A stretch of 64,000 nucleotides of DNA from the NCBI GenBank assembly GCA_024742415.1, contig JANSYN010000006.1:186001-250000 (forward strand), written 5' to 3'. Positions 16,273 to 23,773 of this stretch are shown one piece after another. Made by a program: the position numbers and the translations under genes. The notes below the pieces were generated by a model that saw nothing but the letters and a program-made list of their open reading frames with translations, was not told where the DNA came from and made no database searches. Numbering within the stretch: the first letter of the stretch is position 1; every line of letters begins with the position of its first letter. The DNA is from Gammaproteobacteria bacterium (GTDB lineage: Bacteria > Pseudomonadota > Gammaproteobacteria > Pseudomonadales > Halieaceae).

Positions 16273-18066
16273 TTGTCAAACGAAACTCTACCAGAAACGC
16301 TACTGCAGGCTACGCCAACCGGTCATTCGCTGGCGTTTCGTGCTGCTGATTTTGCCACCCTGACCGATGCCCTCGACTATGCGGCACAAGGCAATACAGG
16401 TTCCAACTTCTACACCGGCCGGGGCGCGATCTATGCCAGCCTCACCTATGGCGAATTGCGCGAGCAGGCCATCAAGCTTGCGCACCAGCTGCTCGGCCTT
16501 GGCGTGCAGCGCGGCGATCGCGTGGCGCTGGTGGCAGAAACCAACCCTGACTTCATCCGTTTTTTCTACGCCTGCCAGTACGCGGGCCTGATTCCCGTTG
16601 CCTTGCCGGCGTCGGTCAAGGTCGGCGCGCACCAGGCCTACGTGGCACAGCTCAAGCGCCTGCTCGAAGCCTCTGATGCCGTCATCGGCGTGGCCTGTGA
16701 AGGCTATCTGCCCTTCCTGCAGGAGGCCAGCGAAGCACTGGCCATGCGTATGGTCGACGCCCCCGAGGCGTTTTATCAACTGCCCGCTGACGAACGCCCG
16801 TTAACACCGCCACAGCCTGACGACATTTCCTACATCCAATACACCTCCGGCAGCACGCGCTTCCCACGCGGTGTGGTTATCAAGCACGAAACCGCAATGG
16901 CCAATTTGCAGGCGATCATCTCGCACGGTCTGCAGATGAACAGCAAAGATCGCATGATGTCCTGGCTGCCGTTCTATCACGACATGGGGCTGGTGGGCTT
17001 CGTACTGGTGCCCATGGCGGCCCAGGTATCGATCGATTACCTCGACACGCGCGAATTTGCGCTGCGCCCACGCCAGTGGCTAAGCCTGATGACCTCCACC
17101 CGGGCAACCATTTCTTTTGCGCCCTCGTTTGGTTACGAGCTGTGCGCACGCCGCGTGCGCCCCGCAGATGTGGCCAGCTATGACCTGAGCAACTGGCGCG
17201 TCGCCGGCATCGGTGCCGAGATGATCCGCCCACAAACCCTGGAGCACTTTGCACAAATGATGGAGCCGGCCGGTTTTGATCGGCGCGCCTTCCTGGCCTG
17301 TTACGGCATGGCCGAGTGCACCCTGGGTATTAGTTTCTCGCCGCTGTGGACGGGCTTTACGACCCACCACATTGATGCGGACCACCTGTCTGATCACCAC
17401 AAGGCGGTGCTGCTTGACGAGCATGAAACCCACGGCCGTGGTCGCCACTTTGTGAACTGCGGCGTACCGCTGCCCAGCTTTGAAGTTGAAATTCGCGATG
17501 ACGGCAAAGTCCTGGAAGACTGGCAAACCGGTGTGATTCACCTGCGTGGCCCCAGCGTGATGTCCGGCTACTTCAATCTGCCCGAAGAAACCAGCCACGC
17601 GCTCAGTGAAGACGGCTGGCTCAATACAGGTGACATTGGCTACATGGTTGACGGTGTGCTGACTATCACCGGTCGCAAGAAAGACCTGATCATCATTCAC
17701 GGTCGCAACATCTGGCCACAGGATCTGGAGCACGTGGCAGAAACCCAGCCGGAAGTACGCTCTGGTGATGCCGTTGCTTTCTCCGCGCCCGATGCCAATG
17801 GCGAAGAGATGTGCGTGCTCATGGTGCAGTGTCGCGAGCGCGATCCCCAGGTGCGCACCGCACTGGTACGGCGCCTGACCGCACTGGTACGCATGGAAAT
17901 GGGCCTGGATTGCTACGTACACCTGGTACCCAACCGGTCGCTGCCGCGCACTTCGTCCGGCAAGCTGTCACGGGCCAAGGCGCGCCTCGATTTCATCAAC
18001 GCGCACAACGTTGAGCAACTCAGCGCTGCCGCTGAAGAAGTCCGCCTGCGGGTGGCCTCAGCCTGA
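16273..18066 (+). CDS. aasR: Fatty-acyl-AMP ligase / acyl-ACP synthetase for sphingolipid synthesis
   Basis: This 597-residue adenylate-forming enzyme activates a fatty acid with ATP and, in the FAAL branch, passes the acyl group to a phosphopantetheine carrier. Its motifs are IQYTSGSTRFPRGVV (phosphate loop), WLPFYHDMGLVG (the FAAL-typical block), LACYGMAECTLGIS, GWLNTGDIGYMVDG, ITGRKKDLIIIHGRNIWPQD and, near the end, RTSSGKLSRAKA with the catalytic lysine. The start is TTG at 16273 with GAGGAC six to eight bases upstream. Caulobacter ceramide synthesis uses such a synthetase to load the dedicated ACP, so the ACP at 9769 is the likely acceptor. The next gene starts within the last bases of this one. 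The family assignment is firm; the ACP partner is inferred. Confidence 0.85.
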   Translation: MSNETLPETLLQATPTGHSLAFRAADFATLTDALDYAAQGNTGSNFYTGRGAIYASLTYGELREQAIKLAHQLLGLGVQRGDRVALVAETNPDFIRFFYACQYAGLIPVALPASVKVGAHQAYVAQLKRLLEASDAVIGVACEGYLPFLQEASEALAMRMVDAPEAFYQLPADERPLTPPQPDDISYIQYTSGSTRFPRGVVIKHETAMANLQAIISHGLQMNSKDRMMSWLPFYHDMGLVGFVLVPMAAQVSIDYLDTREFALRPRQWLSLMTSTRATISFAPSFGYELCARRVRPADVASYDLSNWRVAGIGAEMIRPQTLEHFAQMMEPAGFDRRAFLACYGMAECTLGISFSPLWTGFTTHHIDADHLSDHHKAVLLDEHETHGRGRHFVNCGVPLPSFEVEIRDDGKVLEDWQTGVIHLRGPSVMSGYFNLPEETSHALSEDGWLNTGDIGYMVDGVLTITGRKKDLIIIHGRNIWPQDLEHVAETQPEVRSGDAVAFSAPDANGEEMCVLMVQCRERDPQVRTALVRRLTALVRMEMGLDCYVHLVPNRSLPRTSSGKLSRAKARLDFINAHNVEQLSAAAEEVRLRVASA

Positions 18067-19022
18067 GCGGCGCCCAGCTCACCACGCCAGCACCCCTGAA
18101 GCCCGGCGACACCCTTGCGGTAACCGGGGCCACCGGGTTCATCGGCACCAACCTCTGCCAAACACTCGCTCGCCGCGGCTATCGCGCGCGCGCACTGGTG
18201 CGAGACACCCGTAAGTGCGCGCACCTTGCGGCGCTGGGCGTCGAGCTCATCGAGGGTGACCTCAACAACAGCGCTGCGTTACAGCAGCTGGCCACAGGCT
18301 GCACAACCGTCGTGCATGGCGCCGGCGCAGTGCGCGGAAATTCACAGGCAGACTTCGATGCAATCAATGTCGATGGCACGGCACACCTGCTGGAGGCGCT
18401 GGATCAACTCACTGCGCCCCCGCAGCTGATTCACCTGTCGTCGCTCGCCGCGCGCGAGCCCGCGCTGTCGTATTACGCCGCCAGCAAGCGGCGCGGCGAG
18501 GAACTGCTGCGCAACTACCCGCACTTGCAATGGGTAGCACTGCGTCCCCCGGCCGTGTACGGGCCCGGTGATACCGAGATGCTGCCGATTTTTCGCACCA
18601 TGAAGATGGGTTTTGCCACCGTACCTGGCACCCCCGACGCACGGCTGTCACTGCTGCACGTGGACGACCTCGTGACAGCCATTCTGTGCTGCGCAGGGGC
18701 CGCTGATGCGCAGCACCGGGTATTTGAGCTCGGTGATGGCCATGAGCACGGTTACAGCTGGGTCGAAATCGCCGCCATCGCGGGGCAGGTATTCGACCGC
18801 CACGTGAAGCTCTGGCAGGTACCACGCGCGCTGCTCGATACAGTGGCCCGCCTGAACAGCCTGTTGGCCTCCATCACCGGGCGGGCGCCCATGCTTACGC
18901 CACCCAAACTGCGCGAGCTGCGCCATCCAGACTGGGTAACCAGCACGCAGGCCTTCTCAGCAGCGACCGGCTGGGTACCCACCATCACGCTAGGCACCGG
19001 CCTGCAGGCGCTGCAGCTGTAA
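18063..19022 (+). CDS. cerR: NAD(P)-dependent extended SDR, candidate ceramide reductase
   Basis: This protein of about 319 residues has the extended short-chain dehydrogenase fold: Rossmann motif VTGATGFIGTNL near residue 20, LVHGAGAV-type strand (VVHGAGAVRGN), HLSSLAAREP, and the active-site Y138-x-x-x-K142 in YYAASKRR, followed by LRPPAVYGPGD. In Caulobacter an SDR of this kind, CerR, reduces the ketone of oxidised ceramide. The same role is inferred from its place directly after the acyl ligase. The first ATG (18198) would delete the cofactor loop, so translation must begin upstream, yet no ATG, GTG or TTG exists between the in-frame stop at 18033 and the Rossmann loop. The CTG at 18063, overlapping the ligase stop as CTGA, is my choice. 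A sugar epimerase is the main alternative function. Confidence 0.7.
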   Translation: MSGAQLTTPAPLKPGDTLAVTGATGFIGTNLCQTLARRGYRARALVRDTRKCAHLAALGVELIEGDLNNSAALQQLATGCTTVVHGAGAVRGNSQADFDAINVDGTAHLLEALDQLTAPPQLIHLSSLAAREPALSYYAASKRRGEELLRNYPHLQWVALRPPAVYGPGDTEMLPIFRTMKMGFATVPGTPDARLSLLHVDDLVTAILCCAGAADAQHRVFELGDGHEHGYSWVEIAAIAGQVFDRHVKLWQVPRALLDTVARLNSLLASITGRAPMLTPPKLRELRHPDWVTSTQAFSAATGWVPTITLGTGLQALQL

Positions 19023-19132
19023 CACCGGCGCACGGTAATCGCCGCCGGACGCACTTCAAGTGCTACTTGAAGCTGCGCTGCATAAACCCTGATATAGGCA
19101 CTATGACCAAGAAATGGCCTGCCCTGGAGCGC

Positions 19133-19138
19133 TATAAT
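19133..19138 (+). promoter_or_regulatory. Candidate -10 box upstream of the acyltransferase operon
   Basis: A perfect TATAAT, preceded by GC as in the spt promoter, lies 40 bases before the GTG of the LpxL-like gene. No consensus -35 is visible at 16-18 bases upstream. Confidence 0.45.
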
Positions 19139-19178
19139 AGCGGGTTGTTGCTACCCACTTCAGGCAGGCAGGGTCCTC

Positions 19179-20174
19179 GTGGCGGAATTCATACTTGGCA
19201 GTCCATTACGCGGCTTCGCACGGCGGCATGAGCGTGTGCGCAAGCTGCTGTGGCGCCTGGATTTCGCACTGTTGTGGCTGATCGAAAAGCTCCTGCTGGC
19301 ACTGCCGGTGGATACGGCCTCCCGGATGGGCGAGCTGATCGGCAGGTTGATTGGTCCGATCATGCGCAAGAAAAGCGCGATATTCCGGCGCAACTTCGCC
19401 ATTGCATTCCCGGAGCTGGACGACGCCGCCCTGGACACCCTGGTACGCAATGCCTGGGGCCGCGCGGGACGCGTGCTGGGCGAGTATCCGCACCTGCACA
19501 CTTTTTTTGCAGACCCGGGGCGCGTGCAAATCGAAATCAAGGCGCCGGCCGCCGTCTTTGCCGACCCGGGGAACGCCTGTGTGATGGTTTCTGCGCACCT
19601 GGGCAACTGGGAGATTATCGGCTCGGCGCTGGCCAAGCTGGGCATTCCCAATACCAGCCTGTATTCCCCACCGAGCAATCCGCTGCTGGACAAGATGCTG
19701 CAGGATTCCCGCACAGCGCTGAACTGCCATCTCATCCCGCGCGATAACAGCGCCCGCACCCTGATGCGCGCGCTGCACCGGGGCCGCAGCGTGGGTGCGA
19801 TTATGGATCGACGCATCGACGAGGGTCACCCGGTGCGCTTTTTCGGCCAGCACAAGCTCAGCACCCTGATGCCAGCCAAGCTGGCGCTGAAGTTCAATGC
19901 CGAGTTACTGCCGGTCGAGGTGCAGCGCCTGCACGGTGCACACTACAAGGTGATCTTTCACCCGCCGGTACAGCCTGCGCCCTCGCTCACTGACGAAACC
20001 GAGCGGGCCATTGATATGACGCAACAGATTCACGACCATTTTGAAGCCTGGATTCGTGACAATCCCCAGGACTGGTTTTGCTCAAAACGCATGTGGCCCA
20101 AGGTCAAAACCGGTAAGATAGAACCGCTGAAGGAGAACGGCCATGACGCCGACATCAATTCGTATGCAGCCTGA
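19179..20174 (+). CDS. LpxL/LpxM-family lipid acyltransferase (copy 1)
   Basis: A 331-residue inner-membrane acyltransferase of the lipid A late-acyltransferase (LpxL/HtrB) family. An N-terminal hydrophobic segment (about residues 25-45) is followed by the catalytic H140-LGNW-E145 in SAHLGNWEI, the family form of the HX4D/E motif, and by GRSVGAIMDRRIDEG and the C-terminal WFCSKRMWP. Enzymes of this family move an acyl chain from ACP to a hydroxyacyl chain of lipid A, but members also act on ornithine lipids and other lipids. Start is GTG at 19179 with AGGCAGGG upstream. It overlaps the hydroxylase gene by 32 bp and is followed by a second family member. Acylation of a hydroxylated ceramide or lipid A are both possible; the locus favours the former, by inference. 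Confidence 0.83.
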   Translation: MAEFILGSPLRGFARRHERVRKLLWRLDFALLWLIEKLLLALPVDTASRMGELIGRLIGPIMRKKSAIFRRNFAIAFPELDDAALDTLVRNAWGRAGRVLGEYPHLHTFFADPGRVQIEIKAPAAVFADPGNACVMVSAHLGNWEIIGSALAKLGIPNTSLYSPPSNPLLDKMLQDSRTALNCHLIPRDNSARTLMRALHRGRSVGAIMDRRIDEGHPVRFFGQHKLSTLMPAKLALKFNAELLPVEVQRLHGAHYKVIFHPPVQPAPSLTDETERAIDMTQQIHDHFEAWIRDNPQDWFCSKRMWPKVKTGKIEPLKENGHDADINSYAA

Positions 20175-20772
20175 CACCGAACATCAATCCATCCGCCTGT
20201 TTGAGAACGACCTGCTCGAGCGTCTCTCTCACGTGCACCCCATTACCCCACTGCTGGTGTGGGCACCGATTGCTGCCTGGCTGTTCTACCGCGCGCTGGC
20301 CGTCTATGCGCTGGATGCAGCGGCCGTTGCGGCCGTGGCCGTGGCCGGCATGTTCGTCTGGACGCTCAGTGAGTATTGCCTGCATCGCTACCTGTTTCAC
20401 TTCCCGGCCAAGAGCAAGTTCGGCAAGTGGCTGGTGTTTCTGTTTCACGGCAACCATCACGAAGACCCGAAAGACAAGACGCGACTGGTGATGCCCCCGG
20501 CCGGCGCCATTCCGATCATGGCCGTGCTGTACCTGCTGTTCGGGCTGGTCATTCCACAGCCATGGATTCAACCTTTCTGCGCGGGCTTTATTGTCGGTTA
20601 CCTGATCTACGATTACATACATTACTCCACGCATCACTTCCCGATGCGCAACCGCGTGGCAAAGTACCTCAAGCACTACCACCTCAAGCACCACTATTCG
20701 GGCGATGGCGGCCGCTATGGCGTCAGCTCCCCGCTATGGGATCGCGTATTTCGCACTGATCCCGAGCGGTAA
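20143..20772 (+). CDS. Fatty acid hydroxylase (sterol desaturase superfamily)
   Basis: A 209-residue polytopic di-iron hydroxylase. The histidine clusters of the family are visible: EYCLHRYLFHF, FHGNHHED, HYSTHHFP and HYHLKHHYS, lying between about four membrane segments. The closest well-known family role is 2-hydroxylation of the N-acyl chain of ceramide, as by yeast Scs7/FA2H. Here it lies 1.1 kb downstream of the ceramide reductase candidate, between two LpxL-like acyltransferases, so ceramide hydroxylation that creates an acceptor hydroxyl is a fitting inference. The ATG at 20143 has a strong AAGGAGAA upstream and overlaps the preceding gene by 32 bp; the internal ATG at 20164 is less well supported. 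The domain assignment is secure, the substrate is inferred. Confidence 0.87.
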   Translation: MTPTSIRMQPDTEHQSIRLFENDLLERLSHVHPITPLLVWAPIAAWLFYRALAVYALDAAAVAAVAVAGMFVWTLSEYCLHRYLFHFPAKSKFGKWLVFLFHGNHHEDPKDKTRLVMPPAGAIPIMAVLYLLFGLVIPQPWIQPFCAGFIVGYLIYDYIHYSTHHFPMRNRVAKYLKHYHLKHHYSGDGGRYGVSSPLWDRVFRTDPER

Positions 20773-20810
20773 ACCGTGTTGCTCGCAACGGTGCAGGCGC
20801 ACTGACGCCC

Positions 20811-21743
20811 ATGCCAGAGTTCTATCTTGTACCGAAAGAGCTGGCACACAAGGTGCCACTGCTGGCCAGGGTGGCACATCGTGTCGAGGCCTTCATTTTT
20901 CGCTCGATGTTTTCGCTGGTGCGGCACCTGCGCCTGGAAACGGCGCTGAGGATTTCCGGCAAACTGTTTTATTTCATGGGCCGCTTCTCGAACAAGAAAG
21001 CCAAGGCGCTGGCGAACCTGAAGATTGCCTTTCCCGACAAGAGCGAGCAGTGGTACGAAGAAACAGCGCGCGAAATTTTCCGCAGCCTGGGCTATGCCGC
21101 CGTCGAGTTGATCAAGCTTGACCAGATCTGGGAAGAGCGCGAGCAGCGCATCGAGTACGTACTGGAGCCCGGCGCCCAGCGCCACATGGAAAACGGCGGC
21201 GCAACGGTGTTCATGACGGCCCACCTGGGTGCCTGGCAGGTTGCACCGCTGATTACCCGCGAATACAACTTCCCAATCAACATTATCTATGCGCCCGAAT
21301 CCAACCCGGCCATGAACGAGGTCATGCAGAACCTGCGCACGGCCATCGGTGACAAGCTGATCGCGGCGACTGCGGGCCCGCGGCCGATCATGAAAGCGCT
21401 GAACAGGGGTGAAAGCCTGGTCATGGCGGTAGACACCCGGCCCGACACCGGCAAGCTCGTGCCCTTTTTCGGCAAAGACGCCCTGGCCAACACCAGCGTT
21501 ATCGGATTGGGGCTGCGCAGCAAGGCGGCACTGGTGATAGCGCGCGCCGACCGCTTGCCGCAAGGCCGCTATCGCATCACCATGCTCGACCCGATTGAGG
21601 CTCCTGACCGGGAAGCCGACGTCAAGGAACAGTCGATAGAAATCACTCGAATCATTCACGGCCATTTTGAACAGTGGATCAGGCAATACCCGCAGCAGTG
21701 GATTTGCCTCAAGCGCCGCTGGCCCAAAGCACACAAACTCTAG
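20811..21743 (+). CDS. LpxL/LpxM-family lipid acyltransferase (copy 2, altered motif)
   Basis: A 310-residue paralog of the preceding acyltransferase. It has the same overall order: N-terminal helix, TAHLGAWQVAPL, GRGESLVMAVDTRPDTGK-like nucleotide loop region (NRGESLVMAVDTRPD) and WICLKRRWP near the C-terminus. The active-site motif reads H138-LGAW-Q143, with glutamine in place of the acidic residue that is normally paired with the histidine. In LpxL the acidic residue is needed for catalysis, so this copy may be slow, act differently, or be non-catalytic. It follows the hydroxylase by 38 bases, and the O-antigen-ligase-like gene starts 25 bases after it; all four genes are probably one operon. 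Confidence 0.82.
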   Translation: MPEFYLVPKELAHKVPLLARVAHRVEAFIFRSMFSLVRHLRLETALRISGKLFYFMGRFSNKKAKALANLKIAFPDKSEQWYEETAREIFRSLGYAAVELIKLDQIWEEREQRIEYVLEPGAQRHMENGGATVFMTAHLGAWQVAPLITREYNFPINIIYAPESNPAMNEVMQNLRTAIGDKLIAATAGPRPIMKALNRGESLVMAVDTRPDTGKLVPFFGKDALANTSVIGLGLRSKAALVIARADRLPQGRYRITMLDPIEAPDREADVKEQSIEITRIIHGHFEQWIRQYPQQWICLKRRWPKAHKL

Positions 21744-21768
21744 CCATCACTGCACTGCGAAACAGCCC

Positions 21769-22950
21769 ATGAACGCCTTTTACCTCAACAGCGTGCCGGC
21801 GACACTGACTATCTGGCTGATGGCCTCGATACTGGTATTGCCGATGCCGGCTGATAGCCTGCTGGGGCTGGCGCTGTTTGGCGTGATCTTTACCCGACTC
21901 TACCGCCAATGGCCTTTTTCCCTCGACACGCGATCCCTGCCATGGCTTTGCGCCACACTGCTAGTGGGGTATCTGGTGTGCTCGGTTGCCTGGTCGCCAT
22001 TCTGGGATTGGCAAGACATCGTGCAGGTCGGCCTGCGCGGCCTGCTGGTCATGGCGTTCATCGCCGCTATCGCTGATGCACAGGCAGCACCGCAAGAGTT
22101 TTTGCTGGCGTTGTCACGCTGCCTGGCGGTTGCGGTGCTCATCGCTGTCGTCGCCAGCATCGCTCTGTGGTGGTATTGGCCGCCCGACGATGGCCGGCTC
22201 GAGGGTCTGTTCCGACTCAACAACGCCGGTAAGTTTGGCCGCACGCTGGCGGTCATTCTGCCTATTACGATGGCCGGCGCACTGCACGACCCGGGGCGCT
22301 GGCGCCTGGTGCATACAGCTGCCTGCGTCGCCACGGTGATTGCACTGGTCATGACCGATACCCGTTCGGCATGGCTTGGCGCCACCGTGGGGTTCATCGC
22401 CTTTGCGGTGGCAACATGGCAGCCACAGCCACGGGCATTCATGGTAACGCTCAGCGTCATCGGCCTGCTGCTACTGACCGTGTTGCTGGTGATTGTTTTT
22501 CACCCCAACCCAGACATCACGCGCGCGCTGCTGCCACGCGCTGACAGCTTCCGGCTCCTGATCTGGAGCGCGCACATCGACGCCATACGGCAAGGCTCCG
22601 TGCTGTTCGGGCAGGGCTTTCTTGCCGAGCTGATCGTACCCAGTGCAGAGACCACGCATCGTGGCGCCCACAGCATGTACCTGTCGACCTTGATGCAAGG
22701 CGGTGTGATTGCGTTAGGACTCTTTCTACTGGTGATTGCGGGCACGGCTGTGCGCGTTATCGGCCGTCTGCAGATGCCCCTGGCGCGCTGCGCCGTTGCG
22801 GTGCTGCTCGCGGGCATCGTGACCTTTGTTTTTGACGGCGACCGCCTGATCGATAAGTTGAACCTGGTGTGGATTGCGCTGTGGCTGCCGCTGGCCGTTG
22901 CTGTAACACGCTGGTTGCCGAGCGGGCACACGGCAGGCACGCAACACTAG
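21769..22950 (+). CDS. O-antigen ligase / Wzy_C-domain membrane protein
   Basis: A 393-residue polytopic protein with roughly ten to twelve hydrophobic segments and a large periplasmic loop after about residue 250. The stretch TDTRSAWLGATVGF and the later RGAHSMYLSTLMQGG match the Wzy_C/O-antigen-ligase family, which joins a polyprenol-linked glycan to lipid A core (WaaL) or polymerises repeat units. The ATG at 21769 begins MNAFYLNSVPATLTIW; upstream frame is open only because it runs through the preceding gene. Its position at the end of a lipid-acyltransferase operon suggests it transfers a glycan onto the lipid built by this locus. Its stop shares the palindrome CTAG with the stop of the convergent methyltransferase gene. 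Confidence 0.82.
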   Translation: MNAFYLNSVPATLTIWLMASILVLPMPADSLLGLALFGVIFTRLYRQWPFSLDTRSLPWLCATLLVGYLVCSVAWSPFWDWQDIVQVGLRGLLVMAFIAAIADAQAAPQEFLLALSRCLAVAVLIAVVASIALWWYWPPDDGRLEGLFRLNNAGKFGRTLAVILPITMAGALHDPGRWRLVHTAACVATVIALVMTDTRSAWLGATVGFIAFAVATWQPQPRAFMVTLSVIGLLLLTVLLVIVFHPNPDITRALLPRADSFRLLIWSAHIDAIRQGSVLFGQGFLAELIVPSAETTHRGAHSMYLSTLMQGGVIALGLFLLVIAGTAVRVIGRLQMPLARCAVAVLLAGIVTFVFDGDRLIDKLNLVWIALWLPLAVAVTRWLPSGHTAGTQH

Positions 22951-23741
22951 GACGTTTTGACAAACACCGCGTTAAACGGTGAAGACGCCGCCGCACCCAA
23001 CTGCTCGAGCTCCTTCGCGCCACGGGCAGACAAGTGCTTGTGATCCATAGTGTAGCCGTACTCCTGCAGGAAGGCGAAAATCCCCTCCTCCAGTTGCGGG
23101 TCCACTTCAATCTGCATGGAGCGCACCGTTGCACGCTCCAGCAGCTCGGTCATGCCACGCAGAATGTTCAGCTCGTTGCCGTCGACATCGATCTTCACCA
23201 TGTCAGGTGCCGCCATCACGCCGGTGTTGATTAACTCATCAACGCGCACGGCATATTTTTTTTCAGTCACCGCCGCCATGCTTTGTTCAAAGGTCGGGCT
23301 GCTTGCAAGCTGCGAACCGGAGCTTCCCTCGACCAGGTCGTGATAGGTGAAATCGATCCAGTGTGACGCAGAATCCAGCGCAACATTCAGCGGTACCACG
23401 CGCGAACCCATAGCATTGAGGCGAACGGTTTCAAGCAGCGTGGCAAAGTTGCCTGCATGGGGCTCTACGGCAAACACCTTGCCCTGCCCCAGGCGCGCTG
23501 CGGCAAACGCGGTATAGATTCCTACATTGGCGCCAATATCCAGCACGGTATCGTCTGCCCTGAGGTTTTCATGCAGCCACTTGATGGTACCGGGCTCCTT
23601 GATGCCCATTTTCCGCGCGCGTTTGACAATGCGCCGGCTGCGTGCGGGAAACTGATAGCGCAGCTCGGCGCGCAGCGGGTCCGCCACTTCAACAAACCCG
23701 CCACCTGAAGGAAGTATGCGCTGTAATGCGTTAAGAACCAT
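22947..23741 (-). CDS. FkbM-family SAM-dependent methyltransferase
   Basis: A 264-residue class I methyltransferase of the FkbM family, which commonly O-methylates sugars or lipids. The SAM loop is VLDIGANVGIYTAFAAARLG (about residues 68-87), followed by the acidic-loop FAVEPHAGNF and the strand MVKIDVDGNELNILRG, which is diagnostic for FkbM. The ATG at 23741 is preceded by GGGACA. The stop codon overlaps the convergent O-antigen-ligase-like gene by 4 bp. It is the last gene of a minus-strand group with the two oxygenase genes upstream, so methylation of a sugar on the envelope lipid is a reasonable but unproved role. Confidence 0.85.
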   Translation of the reverse strand: MVLNALQRILPSGGGFVEVADPLRAELRYQFPARSRRIVKRARKMGIKEPGTIKWLHENLRADDTVLDIGANVGIYTAFAAARLGQGKVFAVEPHAGNFATLLETVRLNAMGSRVVPLNVALDSASHWIDFTYHDLVEGSSGSQLASSPTFEQSMAAVTEKKYAVRVDELINTGVMAAPDMVKIDVDGNELNILRGMTELLERATVRSMQIEVDPQLEEGIFAFLQEYGYTMDHKHLSARGAKELEQLGAAASSPFNAVFVKTS

Positions 23742-23773
23742 GAGGCTTGTCCCGTTTAAAGTTGTTCAGCGCA

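Noticed and set aside
16085..16363. 92-codon open frame just before and into the acyl ligase gene
   Set aside because: It overlaps the ligase start in another frame by 90 bases; composition is Arg/Cys/Pro-rich without a binding site.
18198..19022. ATG at 18198 as the start of the reductase-like gene
   Set aside because: It would remove the complete NAD-binding loop that is encoded in the same open frame just upstream.
20715..21734. Antisense open frame of 339 codons opposite the second LpxL-like gene
   Set aside because: It mirrors a gene with clear acyltransferase motifs and lacks domain features or a ribosome binding site.
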